In this document: piece after piece, positions 35,878 through 45,363 of the stretch
How the letters are laid out: every line of letters begins with the position of its first letter
Position numbering within the stretch: the stretch's first letter is position 1
Source of the DNA: Pedobacter caeni
GTDB lineage: Bacteria > Bacteroidota > Bacteroidia > Sphingobacteriales > Sphingobacteriaceae
DNA length: 64,000 nt
Direction: 5' to 3'
Assembly (NCBI RefSeq): GCF_900129215.1
Contig: NZ_FQUQ01000002.1
Span: 930,001-994,000, forward strand
Notes under the pieces: generated by a model
What the model saw: the letters and a program-made list of their open reading frames with translations, nothing else
The model's database searches: none
Told to the model about the DNA's origin: nothing
Made by a program: the position numbers and the translations under genes

Positions 35878-36225
35878 AATCTTTTGTTTTTTTGAGTTGG
35901 GTATGGCCTTCATCCGTTAAAACAGGTGCAGACGTTTAATTATTTTAATATTTGATGCAAATTGAGTGAATTGCCGCTGTCAAATCATTGATCTATGATA
36001 AGAAATGAAAATAATCTACTTGATTTATAGATTATTTTAGCTGATCCTTTATGGAACGGCTATCGCCCTTTTTAAGGTGTTCAATTGTGGCATGGTACTA
36101 CGGGTGTTCTGAGGGCTAATCCGAAGTGTTCGTGTTCTTTTGAGGTAATTATTTATTTAATAGTTAATTTAATGTTTATTATTTTCTTATATTAGCCTGT
36201 GTCTTGATTTATATAGAAAATAATT
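35878..36225. other. Gene-free stretch upstream of symE-like and yceI-like genes
   Basis: No reading frame with family features was seen in these 348 bp. An AT-rich hairpin AATAATCT/AGATTATT (36010-36017, 36029-36036) followed by TTTT is the only clear structure. The last 100 bp are very AT-rich and presumably hold the symE-like promoter, but no perfect TAnnTTTG was found. Confidence 0.4.
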
Positions 36226-36432
36226 ATGGAACGAAAAGAAAACAGCGCTGAAAAACAACAGACCAGGAGCTTAAAAATTCAACCTCAGATCCGGCAGAAC
36301 CGTCTGAGCCAAAAAACGGTTTCAGAGATTAAGCTTTGTGGCAAATGGCTTAATGACTTAGGCTTTACTCCGGCACATTATGTAACGGTTACTGCTGAAG
36401 AAAAGATGTTGATCATCAGGTTGGTCGAGTAA
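36226..36432 (+). CDS. SymE-like type I toxin family protein
   Basis: This is a 68-residue protein. Its C-terminal half, IKLCGKWLNDLGFTPAHYVTVTAEEKMLIIRLVE (residues 35-68), matches the SymE toxin domain, a SpoVT/AbrB-derived fold. In E. coli SymE is an SOS-induced RNA-cleaving or nucleoid-binding toxin held in check by the antisense RNA SymR. No antisense promoter was recognised here and no partner gene is adjacent. It may equally be a solitary DNA-binding protein of this fold. Confidence 0.75.
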   Translation: MERKENSAEKQQTRSLKIQPQIRQNRLSQKTVSEIKLCGKWLNDLGFTPAHYVTVTAEEKMLIIRLVE

Positions 36433-36453
36433 CCGGAAAGTATCCGGTTACTC
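36427..36453. terminator. Palindrome spanning both stop codons of convergent genes
   Basis: GAGTAACCGGA (36427-36437) and TCCGGTTACTC (36443-36453) pair over 11 bp with a 5-nt loop. The left arm holds Glu-stop of the symE-like gene, the right arm Glu-stop of the Usp gene. No T-run follows, so termination is uncertain. Confidence 0.6.
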
Positions 36454-37272
36454 ATGTAGTACAAGAATCGCTTTAACGGACTTGTTCATCACCTGGTTAA
36501 CGGTGCTCCGGGTAAACAGGCGATATAAGATGTTATGGTGATGTTTGACGAGACAAAGGATATCCGTGTGGCTCTCTGTAATGAACTCCATAATTCCATG
36601 GCTTGCGCTACTGTCACTGATATAATTAAAATTCAGGTCTGTACCTGGGTCAATTAATTTTCTGATTCTGCGTTCTCCTGTTTTGATATGCGCCTGGTCG
36701 GATTTTTCTGCCACATAAACAACCTGTATCCTTTTGGAATTGAATCCCCTGATCATCTCATTAAGTGCATTTACATCTTTTGATGATAAGCGGGTTTCAT
36801 AATCCGTGGCAAGGGTAATCAATGGTTCTGTAGGAAAGATGCTCTCAAGCGGAATGATCAACGTTGGGATTTTTAACTTGGTGACAATCATGCTGGCATT
36901 GCTGCCAACAATACCACTGATTCCCGTTGAACCTGTAATTCCCATCACGAGTAATTCAACAGGGTTATTTTTCACATGTTTTCCAATCACTGTTTTTAAA
37001 AAGCCTACATCACAAATACTACTGACCTTTACTCCGGTATTGCCTTTTTCCTTACTGAAAGCAGCAGTCCATTCTTTTAAAGCATCCCTCTTATTTTGGT
37101 AATAATCTTCGATGAAAATGGCATTGTAGGTACTGTTATTGATACCCTCAGTAGGATGGATGGCATGTATGGCAACGATCTCCATCTGCAGGATCCTGGC
37201 CAGGGTCATGGCATAGGCCATTGCGTTGCTTGCACTATTTGAAAAATCTGTGGCAACAAGTATTTGTTTCAT
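36448..37272 (-). CDS. Universal stress protein with two Usp domains
   Basis: This 274-residue cytoplasmic protein has two Usp folds. The first (about 1-142) starts KQILVATDFSNSASNAMAYA and has the nucleotide loop GITGSTGISGIVGSNA. The second (about 145-274) is more degenerate and lacks a clear glycine loop. Tandem Usp proteins are common in Bacteroidota. It lies 41 bp downstream of the phosphate transporter gene and is probably co-transcribed with it. Confidence 0.9.
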   Translation of the reverse strand: MKQILVATDFSNSASNAMAYAMTLARILQMEIVAIHAIHPTEGINNSTYNAIFIEDYYQNKRDALKEWTAAFSKEKGNTGVKVSSICDVGFLKTVIGKHVKNNPVELLVMGITGSTGISGIVGSNASMIVTKLKIPTLIIPLESIFPTEPLITLATDYETRLSSKDVNALNEMIRGFNSKRIQVVYVAEKSDQAHIKTGERRIRKLIDPGTDLNFNYISDSSASHGIMEFITESHTDILCLVKHHHNILYRLFTRSTVNQVMNKSVKAILVLHE

Positions 37273-37313
37273 TTTTTTCAGGTTAAGAGGTCATTAAATA
37301 TAATCCAATACTA

Positions 37314-38747
37314 TTAAACAAACAGATGGAAAAACATGAATAATAAAAGAGATAATGCGATTGATACCGGAAGGGTGAGGATCCAGGCGAGGCCAATGTT
37401 TTTTAGGGTATTGCTGTTCAGGTTGCCTTTACCTCCTGAGGCTACCATGGCCCCGGCAATTCCACTGGACAATACATGTGTGGTACTCACCGGAAGTCCG
37501 AGCCCCGTACTTAGTCCAATAGTCGAGGCGGCAACAATTTCTGAAGTAACTCCCTGTGCGTAATTTAAATGCTCATTACCGATCTTTTCTCCGATTGTAA
37601 CCACAATTCTTTTCCAGCCAATCATGGTTCCAAGACCAAGGGAGACAGATATAATGGCAATCACCCAAATTGGAGCGAAATCAGTCAGCTTTTTTAAACC
37701 TATTGCAGATTCAGACAATACATGCTGGTCTTCTGCAGATAGCGGAATGGATTTGTCTGCAGTGATGTTCTTTATAGAATGAACCACATTTTCTACTTCT
37801 TTACGGAAGCGGTAAGTCTTTTCTTTGTCTTGCTCGTTTTTCAGTGCAAGATGACGTTTCGTATTTTCGATGTCGTCAATTAATTTATGGAAGGTTGCTG
37901 TTTGAGTTGCAGTTGTTCCTGATGCTTTTTTCAAAACCTGCTCGGTCTGATTTAATTCCTGCAGCACTTTCTCATTTGAAATCGAATGGTTAACTGCAAA
38001 CTTAGCAGGTACGAAAGCGATTAAAATCAACATAAACAGACCTACGCCTTTCTGACCGTCATTACTTCCGTGAAAAAAACTAACCAGGGTACAGGTGATG
38101 ATCAGCAGGATCCTGATGACGATTGGAGGGCGGTCGTCCTCACCCTGTGGAATATGGAATAATGCATTGTATTTAAGGATATGTTTGAAAAAATACATGA
38201 GCAGCATCGCAAAGCCAAAACCAACAACAGGAGAGAGGATCAGTGACAAGCCGATTTCTTCAGCTTTGCCCCAATTCACTCCCGCACCGCCATAATACCA
38301 GGTAAAAGCCAATCCCGCACCAATCATTGCCCCAATCAATGTATGGGAGCTGGAGCAGGGGATCCCCAGATACCAGGTACCCAGGTTCCAGGCGATGGAA
38401 GCGAGTAAAACAGATAATACAAGGCAAGCCCCGACAGTTACAGGAAGCGTCATTAAGCTATCCAGCGGAACGAGTTTTAATATACCCATAGCTACAGCAA
38501 TGCCACCACTGAATACGCCTAAGAAATTCCAGAATCCGGACCATGGAATAGCAATCACTGGTTTTAAGGCTTTGGTGTAGATCACTGTGGCTACTGCATT
38601 TGCGGTATCATGAAAGCCATTTACAAATTCAAAACCGATCACAGCCAGTATACAGACGATAAAGACGAGAAGGAGTGGTGTGCTTAAGTCAATGGCACCT
38701 AAAAATGGGAGTGTAAGATTTAAGAGTACAGGCATAATGTTGATCAT
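37314..38747 (-). CDS. Inorganic phosphate transporter, PiT family
   Basis: This 477-residue inner-membrane protein has about ten helices. The two PHO-4 signature repeats are visible: GFHDTANAVATVIYTKAL near residues 44-61 and FHGSNDGQKGVG near 222-233. A cytoplasmic loop of about 90 residues (roughly 255-345), rich in Lys and Glu and probably coiled, splits the halves; such a loop occurs in many Bacteroidota PiT proteins. It takes up phosphate with a cation. No PhoU-like gene is adjacent. Confidence 0.93.
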   Translation of the reverse strand: MINIMPVLLNLTLPFLGAIDLSTPLLLVFIVCILAVIGFEFVNGFHDTANAVATVIYTKALKPVIAIPWSGFWNFLGVFSGGIAVAMGILKLVPLDSLMTLPVTVGACLVLSVLLASIAWNLGTWYLGIPCSSSHTLIGAMIGAGLAFTWYYGGAGVNWGKAEEIGLSLILSPVVGFGFAMLLMYFFKHILKYNALFHIPQGEDDRPPIVIRILLIITCTLVSFFHGSNDGQKGVGLFMLILIAFVPAKFAVNHSISNEKVLQELNQTEQVLKKASGTTATQTATFHKLIDDIENTKRHLALKNEQDKEKTYRFRKEVENVVHSIKNITADKSIPLSAEDQHVLSESAIGLKKLTDFAPIWVIAIISVSLGLGTMIGWKRIVVTIGEKIGNEHLNYAQGVTSEIVAASTIGLSTGLGLPVSTTHVLSSGIAGAMVASGGKGNLNSNTLKNIGLAWILTLPVSIALSLLLFMFFHLFV

Positions 38748-38966
38748 CTTGCAGATATGCGGTTATTTGATTGATGCTCAAATAACCATATAAGTCGTTG
38801 ATTTAAAGAGTTTTTGGTGTTAAGTAATTGTTATGAAATCGTTGGCCGTTTTCTATTGAGGAAGGTGCTTTTTGGATAAAGTAATGAAATGAAGATCTGT
38901 GATGGTCTTTGAGTTGAACCATGAAATTTTACAGCTCATCATGAAATATCTACGCTTCATCAGTTA

Positions 38967-39001
38967 TTTGTCTTTTCTTACCTCACAGATATACAGCTTT
39001 G
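38967..39001 (+). promoter_or_regulatory. Probable promoter of the 39.0-43.3 kb operon
   Basis: TTTG (38967-38970) and CAGCTTTG (38994-39001; one base off the -7 consensus) are 23 bp apart and 32 bp before the first ATG. Confidence 0.4.
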
Positions 39002-39033
39002 TATTATAGTTAGACCCTATTAAACAAAGACTT

Positions 39034-39600
39034 ATGTTAACAGGTAATTTTGAAAACAAAACAAATGTGCTGATCATGGGTGATGCCCTGGACTTAGCAG
39101 AATTACAAAAAACATTATACAAAGTAACGTCATTGGTTGCCGGTTATGAACTGGAAGATTCTGATCTGTTTCTGTTGTTTACGCATTTTTCTCAAAAAAC
39201 AGAAGGTGCCTGGTTAGCTGGCAATCCACAGAAAAACAGCGTCTATGGTAAAGCCGAAGTCTATTACCATAGCTTCGAGAGTTCCACAATGGAATTGCTC
39301 TTATTGACTAGCCTGTTAAGGGCGCTATCTTCTTTCCTGATTATAAATGACCTGGACGAAGTGAACATTTATCTACTGGAAAACCTGAGCAAAAGAGCGA
39401 TCTCAGGTAACCATCAGCAACAAATGGAACTGATTAGAGAACGCGTTAATAAAACGCTGGAGTCTTCGGGAATCAAAAGGTTTATTCAGGATTTCAGATG
39501 TTATGAAACGGAGCAAAAAGAACCGGCAGAAGAGCTGAGGTTCGAAGCAGTAACCCGATATCTCGTTCCTGCAGTTGCCGGATTATTTGTTCGCATCTAA
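39034..39600 (+). CDS. Unrecognised protein, possibly DUF6904-like
   Basis: I do not recognise this 188-residue protein with certainty. It has no signal peptide or membrane segment. It looks mixed alpha/beta, with a Leu-rich central helix (MELLLLTSLLRALSSFL, about 86-102). The layout loosely recalls DUF6904. It is the first gene of a tight operon: the SDR gene follows after 9 bp, then a dehydrogenase, kinase and regulator. Its role may lie in that module. Confidence 0.55.
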   Translation: MLTGNFENKTNVLIMGDALDLAELQKTLYKVTSLVAGYELEDSDLFLLFTHFSQKTEGAWLAGNPQKNSVYGKAEVYYHSFESSTMELLLLTSLLRALSSFLIINDLDEVNIYLLENLSKRAISGNHQQQMELIRERVNKTLESSGIKRFIQDFRCYETEQKEPAEELRFEAVTRYLVPAVAGLFVRI

Positions 39601-39609
39601 AATCAGGAC

Positions 39610-40404
39610 ATGGATCACACGGGATATACGCTGATTACCGGCGCAAGTTCAGGATTGGGGAGGGAGTTTTCTATCCAATGTGCAGCAATGGGAATGAATG
39701 TCATTATGATCGCACTTCCCGGAAGCAATACCTTTTCCCTTGCTGCCCATTTGATGATGGAATATGGGGTAGATGTTAAAGCCATCGAATTTGATTTAAC
39801 TGATAGCATTTTATTGGTTAAAACCCTCCATGAGCTGATGTCTGATTTTGACATCACTTTCCTTATTAATAATGCAGGAATCGGAGGAACAGTTTCCATC
39901 ATGGAAAGTACCATCGAATCTATTGACCGGATTATTCAGCTCAATGTCCGGGGAACGGTCCTGGTTACCCAAACGCTCTTGCCCCAGTTGTTAAAACATG
40001 AAAAAAGTTATATTCTGAACATCTCCAGTATGGCTGCTTTTACCCCGATAGCTTATAAAACAGTATATCCTGCTTCAAAAGCTTTCGTCTCTTCCTTTTC
40101 ATTGGGGTTGAGGGAGGAGTTACAAGGTACAGGAGTCTCAGTGAGTGTGGTTTATCCTGGCCCCATTATGACCAATTCCGGTGTTTCTACCCGAATCGTA
40201 GAACAGGGAATGAAAGGAAGAATGGGCTTGCTTACGACAAAGGAAATCGTAAGAATTGCGCTCAGGCAAACATTGGCAGGAAAGGGAGTGATCATCCCGG
40301 GGTTTTGGAATCGCATCAACCATTTTTTGATGAGTATGATTCCTACGGAGACAAAACTTAGAATTGTATCGGGTGCAGTAAAAAAAGAAATGGCAATTAA
40401 ATAG
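39610..40404 (+). CDS. Short-chain dehydrogenase/reductase
   Basis: This 264-residue NAD(P)-dependent oxidoreductase has the classical SDR elements. The cofactor motif is TGASSGLG (10-17), NNAG is at 87-90, the catalytic Ser is in NISSMA (139 or 140), and the active-site pair is Tyr153 and Lys157 in YPASK. The C-terminal helix after FWNRINHFLMSMIP is hydrophobic and may touch the membrane, as in fatty-acyl or ketone reductases of the DltE type. The substrate is unknown. The next ATG follows its stop directly. Confidence 0.92.
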   Translation: MDHTGYTLITGASSGLGREFSIQCAAMGMNVIMIALPGSNTFSLAAHLMMEYGVDVKAIEFDLTDSILLVKTLHELMSDFDITFLINNAGIGGTVSIMESTIESIDRIIQLNVRGTVLVTQTLLPQLLKHEKSYILNISSMAAFTPIAYKTVYPASKAFVSSFSLGLREELQGTGVSVSVVYPGPIMTNSGVSTRIVEQGMKGRMGLLTTKEIVRIALRQTLAGKGVIIPGFWNRINHFLMSMIPTETKLRIVSGAVKKEMAIK

Positions 40405-41403
40405 ATGCAGCAAAAAAACAAAAAAGTCTTAATTACAGGAGCGAATGGATTTTTAGGATCTAATGTCGCAAGAGAATTATTCAGAAAAGGATATGAAGTA
40501 AAGCTGATGATCCGGCCTTCAGCAAATGTGTCCGTGATTTCAGATATTCCATCTGAGATTTTTTACGGGGATATCAGTAAAGAAGAGGAAGTGATGAAAG
40601 CTGTGGAAGGTTGTGATTTTGTAGTGCACACTGCTTCTGTAACGGGGCAATGGGGCATTACTTTTAAAGAATACGAACAGGTCAATGTAACCGGAACGAA
40701 AAATGTGGTTAAGGCTTGTCTGGCACACCAGGTGGAAAGACTGATTCATATCAGTACAGCAAACACCATTGGCCCAGGTAACAAGAGTAAGCCGGGTACT
40801 GAATTGAACTCTTTTGCCTTGCTTTACGTAAATTCAGGGTATATCAATAGTAAGTATATTGCGCAACAATATGTTCTGGAGCAGGTGGAGCGGGCGAAAT
40901 TACCAGCGGTCATCATCAATCCTACTTTTATGGTTGGGGAATATGATGCAAAACCAAGTTCCGGAAAACTGATCCTGCATGGTATCAATAAGCGCCTGGT
41001 ATTTTATCCTCCGGGAGGGAAAAACTTTGTACACATCAAAGATGTCTGTTCGGGAATTATAAGCGCTTTAGAGATCGGGAAAATTGGAGATTGCTATTTG
41101 ATGGCCGGAGAGAATTTATCTTATAAAGAGTTTTTTAATCTGTTAAACCAAGTGTCCGGCCAAGATCCAATCTTGATCAGAATACCTGAATTTGTTTTAA
41201 AAATAGGAGGAATAATGGGTACATTGTCTGGGATTTTTAGTCCGGTTCCACGAAAATTGACCTATTCTTCCGCTTATATGCTGTGTTTATCCAATTATTA
41301 TTTGGGAAAGAAATCTGAAAGAGAGTTGATGCTGAAGTATACTCCTATAGAAAATGCAATAGAGAATGCACTAAAATGGTTCCGGGAAAATGATTATTGT
41401 TAA
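40405..41403 (+). CDS. NAD-dependent epimerase/dehydratase family protein
   Basis: This 332-residue extended SDR has a Rossmann motif TGANGFLG (11-18) and the active-site pair Tyr146 and Lys150 in GYINSKYIAQQY. FVHIKDVCSGIISALEIGKIGDCYLMAGENLSY is typical of NAD(P)-binding proteins near dihydroflavonol-4-reductase and 3-beta-hydroxysteroid dehydrogenase. The substrate is unknown. It starts immediately after the SDR stop. Confidence 0.9.
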   Translation: MQQKNKKVLITGANGFLGSNVARELFRKGYEVKLMIRPSANVSVISDIPSEIFYGDISKEEEVMKAVEGCDFVVHTASVTGQWGITFKEYEQVNVTGTKNVVKACLAHQVERLIHISTANTIGPGNKSKPGTELNSFALLYVNSGYINSKYIAQQYVLEQVERAKLPAVIINPTFMVGEYDAKPSSGKLILHGINKRLVFYPPGGKNFVHIKDVCSGIISALEIGKIGDCYLMAGENLSYKEFFNLLNQVSGQDPILIRIPEFVLKIGGIMGTLSGIFSPVPRKLTYSSAYMLCLSNYYLGKKSERELMLKYTPIENAIENALKWFRENDYC

Positions 41404-41411
41404 GCAATTGT

Positions 41412-42536
41412 ATGGACAAGTTTACCTATGCCATGTTTATGAAGATGAATACAGCTAAGATGGAATCGGTTTTCCAAAGTAAATGGTTTGTTTACGGATT
41501 GAGGATCCTGATTTTATACCTCTTCAGTGTCGTTTTTAAATCCTTTGACCTGACCTTCCCTCATAATTTTAGTACTTTTCTTTTTCGGGGGCAGGCATTT
41601 AGCGTGATGTATGTGGTCTTTGGACTGCTGGTTTGGGAAGGAGCAATCTTACTTGCCGGATTTATTGAAAGGTATACCTCAAAAGAAAATGTTTCCAGGC
41701 GATTGTTACTGTTATGCTTTGCATTACTTGTTTATGGACTGATAGCCTCCTTTTTGTTTGGGTTATCTTACTCTGTTTTTGACATCGTCTTATTTCATCG
41801 TTACGACGCCTGGGAAAGCTTCAGCTCACTTAGTTACGATCTCTTTTTCGGGATTTTCATGTTCTATCTGTTGTTGCTGGGCTATAATGGGATTGTGTTT
41901 TATTATAAAAACTGGAAGGAATCACAGCTCAATAGCGAAAGACTGATGCGCGAGAATATTCAGGCCAAATATGATGTGCTGAAAAGCCAGATAGACCCAC
42001 ATTTCTTCTTTAATTCCTTAAGTGTATTGACCAATCTGGTGTATAAAAGTCCGGATCTGTCTGCCGAGTACATCACGCAGCTTGCCAGGAGTTATCGTTA
42101 CATCCTGGATAAGAAATTTGAAAACCTGGTTTCTATTGAAACGGAACTTGAGTTTCTGGAATCCTATTCTTTTCTGATCAGGATCAGGCATCAAAGTAGT
42201 ATTGAATTTGACATTCAAATCAATGAAAATATAAAGTATATTGGTCTTATTCCTCCTGCAACCTTACAAATGCTGGTCGAAAATGCGGTGAAGCACAACC
42301 GTTTTTCTGCGAATGATCCGCTGCATATCCGGATCAGAGATGAAGATGGATTTCTGGTCGTTACAAATGACCTGAGGAAAAGAATGGTTGTTCAGAACTC
42401 GACCGGCCTGGGCCTTGATAATATTGCGAAGAGGTACGAACTAACCAGTGAAAAAAGAATTGAAATTAAAGAAACAAAAGAGTTGTTTATTGTCAAAATC
42501 CCTATTATAACGACCCATGAAGATTATCGTATTTGA
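41412..42536 (+). CDS. LytS-type sensor histidine kinase (His_kinase family)
   Basis: This 374-residue inner-membrane kinase has four helices (about 28-46, 64-84, 97-120, 145-165). A short coiled linker leads to the His_kinase domain with the phosphoacceptor His197 in QIDPHFFFNSL. The N-box is LQMLVENAVKHN and the glycine box GLGLDNI. I start at ATG 41412; a TTG at 41397 in the same frame lies inside the previous gene. It overlaps the response regulator gene by 20 nt, so the two form a pair. Confidence 0.9.
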   Translation: MDKFTYAMFMKMNTAKMESVFQSKWFVYGLRILILYLFSVVFKSFDLTFPHNFSTFLFRGQAFSVMYVVFGLLVWEGAILLAGFIERYTSKENVSRRLLLLCFALLVYGLIASFLFGLSYSVFDIVLFHRYDAWESFSSLSYDLFFGIFMFYLLLLGYNGIVFYYKNWKESQLNSERLMRENIQAKYDVLKSQIDPHFFFNSLSVLTNLVYKSPDLSAEYITQLARSYRYILDKKFENLVSIETELEFLESYSFLIRIRHQSSIEFDIQINENIKYIGLIPPATLQMLVENAVKHNRFSANDPLHIRIRDEDGFLVVTNDLRKRMVVQNSTGLGLDNIAKRYELTSEKRIEIKETKELFIVKIPIITTHEDYRI

Positions 42537-43269
42537 GGATGAAACACACAACGCGGAAAGGCTGATTCATTTATTGCAGCAGTGTGTGCCTGTTTTAGAG
42601 GTAGTTGCCGTTATTGAATCCATTGAAGAAGGAATAAATTGGTTCAGGCAGTCGGCCGGCACGGTGGATCTGATCTTTATGGATATCCAGCTTTCTGATG
42701 GTAATTGTTTCGAGATGTTTGATCAGGTGGATATCAGGACACCAATCATATTTACAACCGCTTATGACAGTTTTGCACTCCAGGCTTTTAAAGTTTACAG
42801 TGTAGATTATCTGATGAAACCAATCGCTATAAAAGACCTGAAAAGAGCCCTGGAGAAATTTGAATATTTTAAAGTAGCTCCTGAGCCGGCTGTAAATATC
42901 TCCAAAATTGCAGAAGAGTTCTTTAAAAGAGAGCATACCAGATTTATGGGGAAGGTCAACAATCAACTGGTTTATGTAAAAGCAAAGGAGATTGCTTATA
43001 TCCATTTTTCAGAAGGGCTGACCTGGGCAACAACACAGACCAATCAAAAGATCCCGCTCGACTATTCATTGGATCAGATTGAAAAAATGCTGGATAAAAA
43101 CCTGTTCTTCCGAATAAACAGACAGCTGATTATTCATGTTGATGCCATTAAAAAGATCACTACCTATTACAACAGCCGGTTGGTGATTCAGTTATTCCCT
43201 CCAACCGAGACGGAAGCCATCATCAGCAGAGAAAGAGTGAGTAGTTTTAAGAGCTGGCTGGAAGGATAA
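42517..43269 (+). CDS. LytTR family response regulator
   Basis: This 250-residue regulator has a receiver domain (1-120; phosphoacceptor Asp56 in LIFMDIQLSDG, Lys in YLMKPI) and a LytTR DNA-binding domain (about 145-250; IPLDYSLDQIEKML and FFRINRQLIIHVDAIKKI). It is the partner of the kinase encoded just upstream. Its targets may include its own operon with the two dehydrogenases. Confidence 0.93.
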   Translation: MKIIVFEDETHNAERLIHLLQQCVPVLEVVAVIESIEEGINWFRQSAGTVDLIFMDIQLSDGNCFEMFDQVDIRTPIIFTTAYDSFALQAFKVYSVDYLMKPIAIKDLKRALEKFEYFKVAPEPAVNISKIAEEFFKREHTRFMGKVNNQLVYVKAKEIAYIHFSEGLTWATTQTNQKIPLDYSLDQIEKMLDKNLFFRINRQLIIHVDAIKKITTYYNSRLVIQLFPPTETEAIISRERVSSFKSWLEG

Positions 43270-43338
43270 ATTGCTTCTTCGGGATATCCATTAGATTGAT
43301 TTCCTGATGTTTCTTCCTTTATACATGATAATTATTGA

Positions 43339-43346
43339 TAAATTTG
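43339..43346 (+). promoter_or_regulatory. -7 element of the HisKA kinase gene
   Basis: TAAATTTG is a perfect -7 element 30 bp before ATG 43377. It excludes the TTG at 43335 as start, since that would lie upstream of the transcript. Confidence 0.55.
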
Positions 43347-43376
43347 CACTCCATCATATTTTTGGAGGAAAATTTA

Positions 43377-45122
43377 ATGAAATCTATGCCAATCAATAAA
43401 TCCGGTGAAACCTCAAAGAATCTCCGTAAACTTTTCATCCTGTTCCTGATCTTTACTTTTCTCATTGCTGCAGGCTCCCTATTACTCAGACACTCTATTT
43501 TTCAGAAATTACATACATTAAGTGATAATTTAAGAGGACACTCGCAGGCTCAGGAGATCAGTAATATTTTATTAGATCTGAATGGTGCAGAAAGTGATTT
43601 TCAGCAGGCTATTTTATACGGGAAGAACGAAAAATTAGAAGATTATAAGACCAAACTGAACAATACTTTCAATCAGATTGGAGCCATTTTGAGAAAATAT
43701 GACCTGGATAGCACAAGAAATCTATCAGCCAGCAAAGAAAAAATCGGAAAATCTTTTGAACAAAAATTACAGATCTCCAATGAAGTTTTTGGATTGAAAC
43801 ATAACTTTGATTCCTTATTAAGAATTACCACCATTCAAAATATTACAGGAAAAGCTTCGGATGACCTTATAGAAAAGTATCAGTTGAAAAGTACGGTTAA
43901 GAGAAGTACCGGGAAAGCAGATACTTCTGTAAGAGTAATCAAGCCTCAGCCCAATAAAAAGGGACTTTTCAAACGGTTACAGGATGCAATTGTAAATAAG
44001 CAGGAGAACGGGCAATCGGTAAAAGTAGTGACCGTAAGCAGGGAAAAACAAATCCGTGATTCCATCAGCCGTTCTGTCATTAGGAAGCAAAATAACTCAC
44101 AGGAAAACCTGCTTAGAAAACTAAATGAAGAGAACGGGCGACTGGCGAAATCTAACCAACAACTGATCTCTGCAAATCTAAGTCTTGTCATCCAGCTTCA
44201 TCAGCTTGTTCAGGAATTGAAAGACATTCACCTCAACGACTGGGAGAAAACAAGGACTGAAATGTTGAATCAGTACCAATCGGCAACCGATGATATGAAT
44301 AACTTCACCGGGGTTGCAGTCCTGATGGTATTGCTATTTATTATTTTATTGATCATTTACATCCGGAAAGCGGGAATGGCGGAAGATAATTATATCCGGG
44401 AGAACGAAAGGGCAGTTGCGCTTGCGGAACAAAAATCCGAAATGCTGGCGATTATGAGCCACGAGATCAGAAATCCATTGACCACCATTACCGGGATTAT
44501 TTATTTGCTGAACAGAACGCCACTTTCTGATGATCAGAAAAAGAAACTGAATTCGATTAACCTATCTTCTAGTATGTTGATCAATACGGTGAATGATATT
44601 CTTGATGTCAGCAAAATTGATAACCAAAAGGAGGCTGCGCTTAATGTGGTTACTTTCCAGCCTGGTGTAGAAATTAAAGATACCATTGCTGCAATGAGCT
44701 TTACTGCGGAAAGAAAGCAGATCTCACTAACGGCCGAATTCGGCGGAGATGAAGAGATCATGGTAAAAGGTGATCCCTTCCGCTTAAAGCAAATCATGAT
44801 CAACCTATTGAATAATGCGTTGAAGTACACAGATCAGGGTGGGGTAGTGGTAAAAGTGGATTTGAAAAGTATTAATGAACAGATCGAAAGCCTGAATGTG
44901 AGCATCATTGATACGGGGATAGGAATTCCAAAGGAACAGCAAGGGAAGTTGTTTACCAGGTATTATCAGGCAAACCGCTCGGCAGGCAAGCCTGGAACCG
45001 GATTGGGCTTATATATTTGCAAACAGCTCATAGACCTTCAAAATGGCCATATTAGTGTAGAAAGCGAAGCGGGGAAAGGATGTCATTTTAAATTTGATAT
45101 TCCATATCAGAAAGCAGAATAA
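43377..45122 (+). CDS. HisKA/HATPase sensor histidine kinase
   Basis: This 581-residue inner-membrane kinase has two helices (about 20-38 and 312-329) around a long periplasmic, mostly helical sensor of about 270 residues. The HisKA domain has His362 in MSHEIRNPLTT; the ATPase domain has NLLNNALKYT, DTGIGIP and GTGLGLYI. No receiver domain is fused and no partner regulator is adjacent. I start at ATG 43377, which has GGAGG 8 bp before it and a -7 element upstream. Confidence 0.92.
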   Translation: MKSMPINKSGETSKNLRKLFILFLIFTFLIAAGSLLLRHSIFQKLHTLSDNLRGHSQAQEISNILLDLNGAESDFQQAILYGKNEKLEDYKTKLNNTFNQIGAILRKYDLDSTRNLSASKEKIGKSFEQKLQISNEVFGLKHNFDSLLRITTIQNITGKASDDLIEKYQLKSTVKRSTGKADTSVRVIKPQPNKKGLFKRLQDAIVNKQENGQSVKVVTVSREKQIRDSISRSVIRKQNNSQENLLRKLNEENGRLAKSNQQLISANLSLVIQLHQLVQELKDIHLNDWEKTRTEMLNQYQSATDDMNNFTGVAVLMVLLFIILLIIYIRKAGMAEDNYIRENERAVALAEQKSEMLAIMSHEIRNPLTTITGIIYLLNRTPLSDDQKKKLNSINLSSSMLINTVNDILDVSKIDNQKEAALNVVTFQPGVEIKDTIAAMSFTAERKQISLTAEFGGDEEIMVKGDPFRLKQIMINLLNNALKYTDQGGVVVKVDLKSINEQIESLNVSIIDTGIGIPKEQQGKLFTRYYQANRSAGKPGTGLGLYICKQLIDLQNGHISVESEAGKGCHFKFDIPYQKAE

Positions 45123-45363
45123 CCTTACAGAAGGGTAAGCCTAAACGGTTATCAGGTTTTGTTTTTTTGTATTGACCTGACTGTCTGATCTTTGGTGTTG
45201 ATAATACTGGTTTCCATCCTGGTTACTTTTTTAACTGTAAGTGTAAGGTTATGCATTACTGCCAGGCGGGACCCTGTATCGGCATTAAAATAGGAGTAAT
45301 TTTTTCGATGTTTCTTATTCTATCGGGTAATTAGTAACTTTAGGTACATTTAAAACATGAGAT

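Noticed and set aside
45335..45342. TAACTTTA as promoter of the DUF2147 gene
   Set aside because: The last base departs from the TTTG consensus and no -33 element is at a suitable distance, so it was not listed as a feature.
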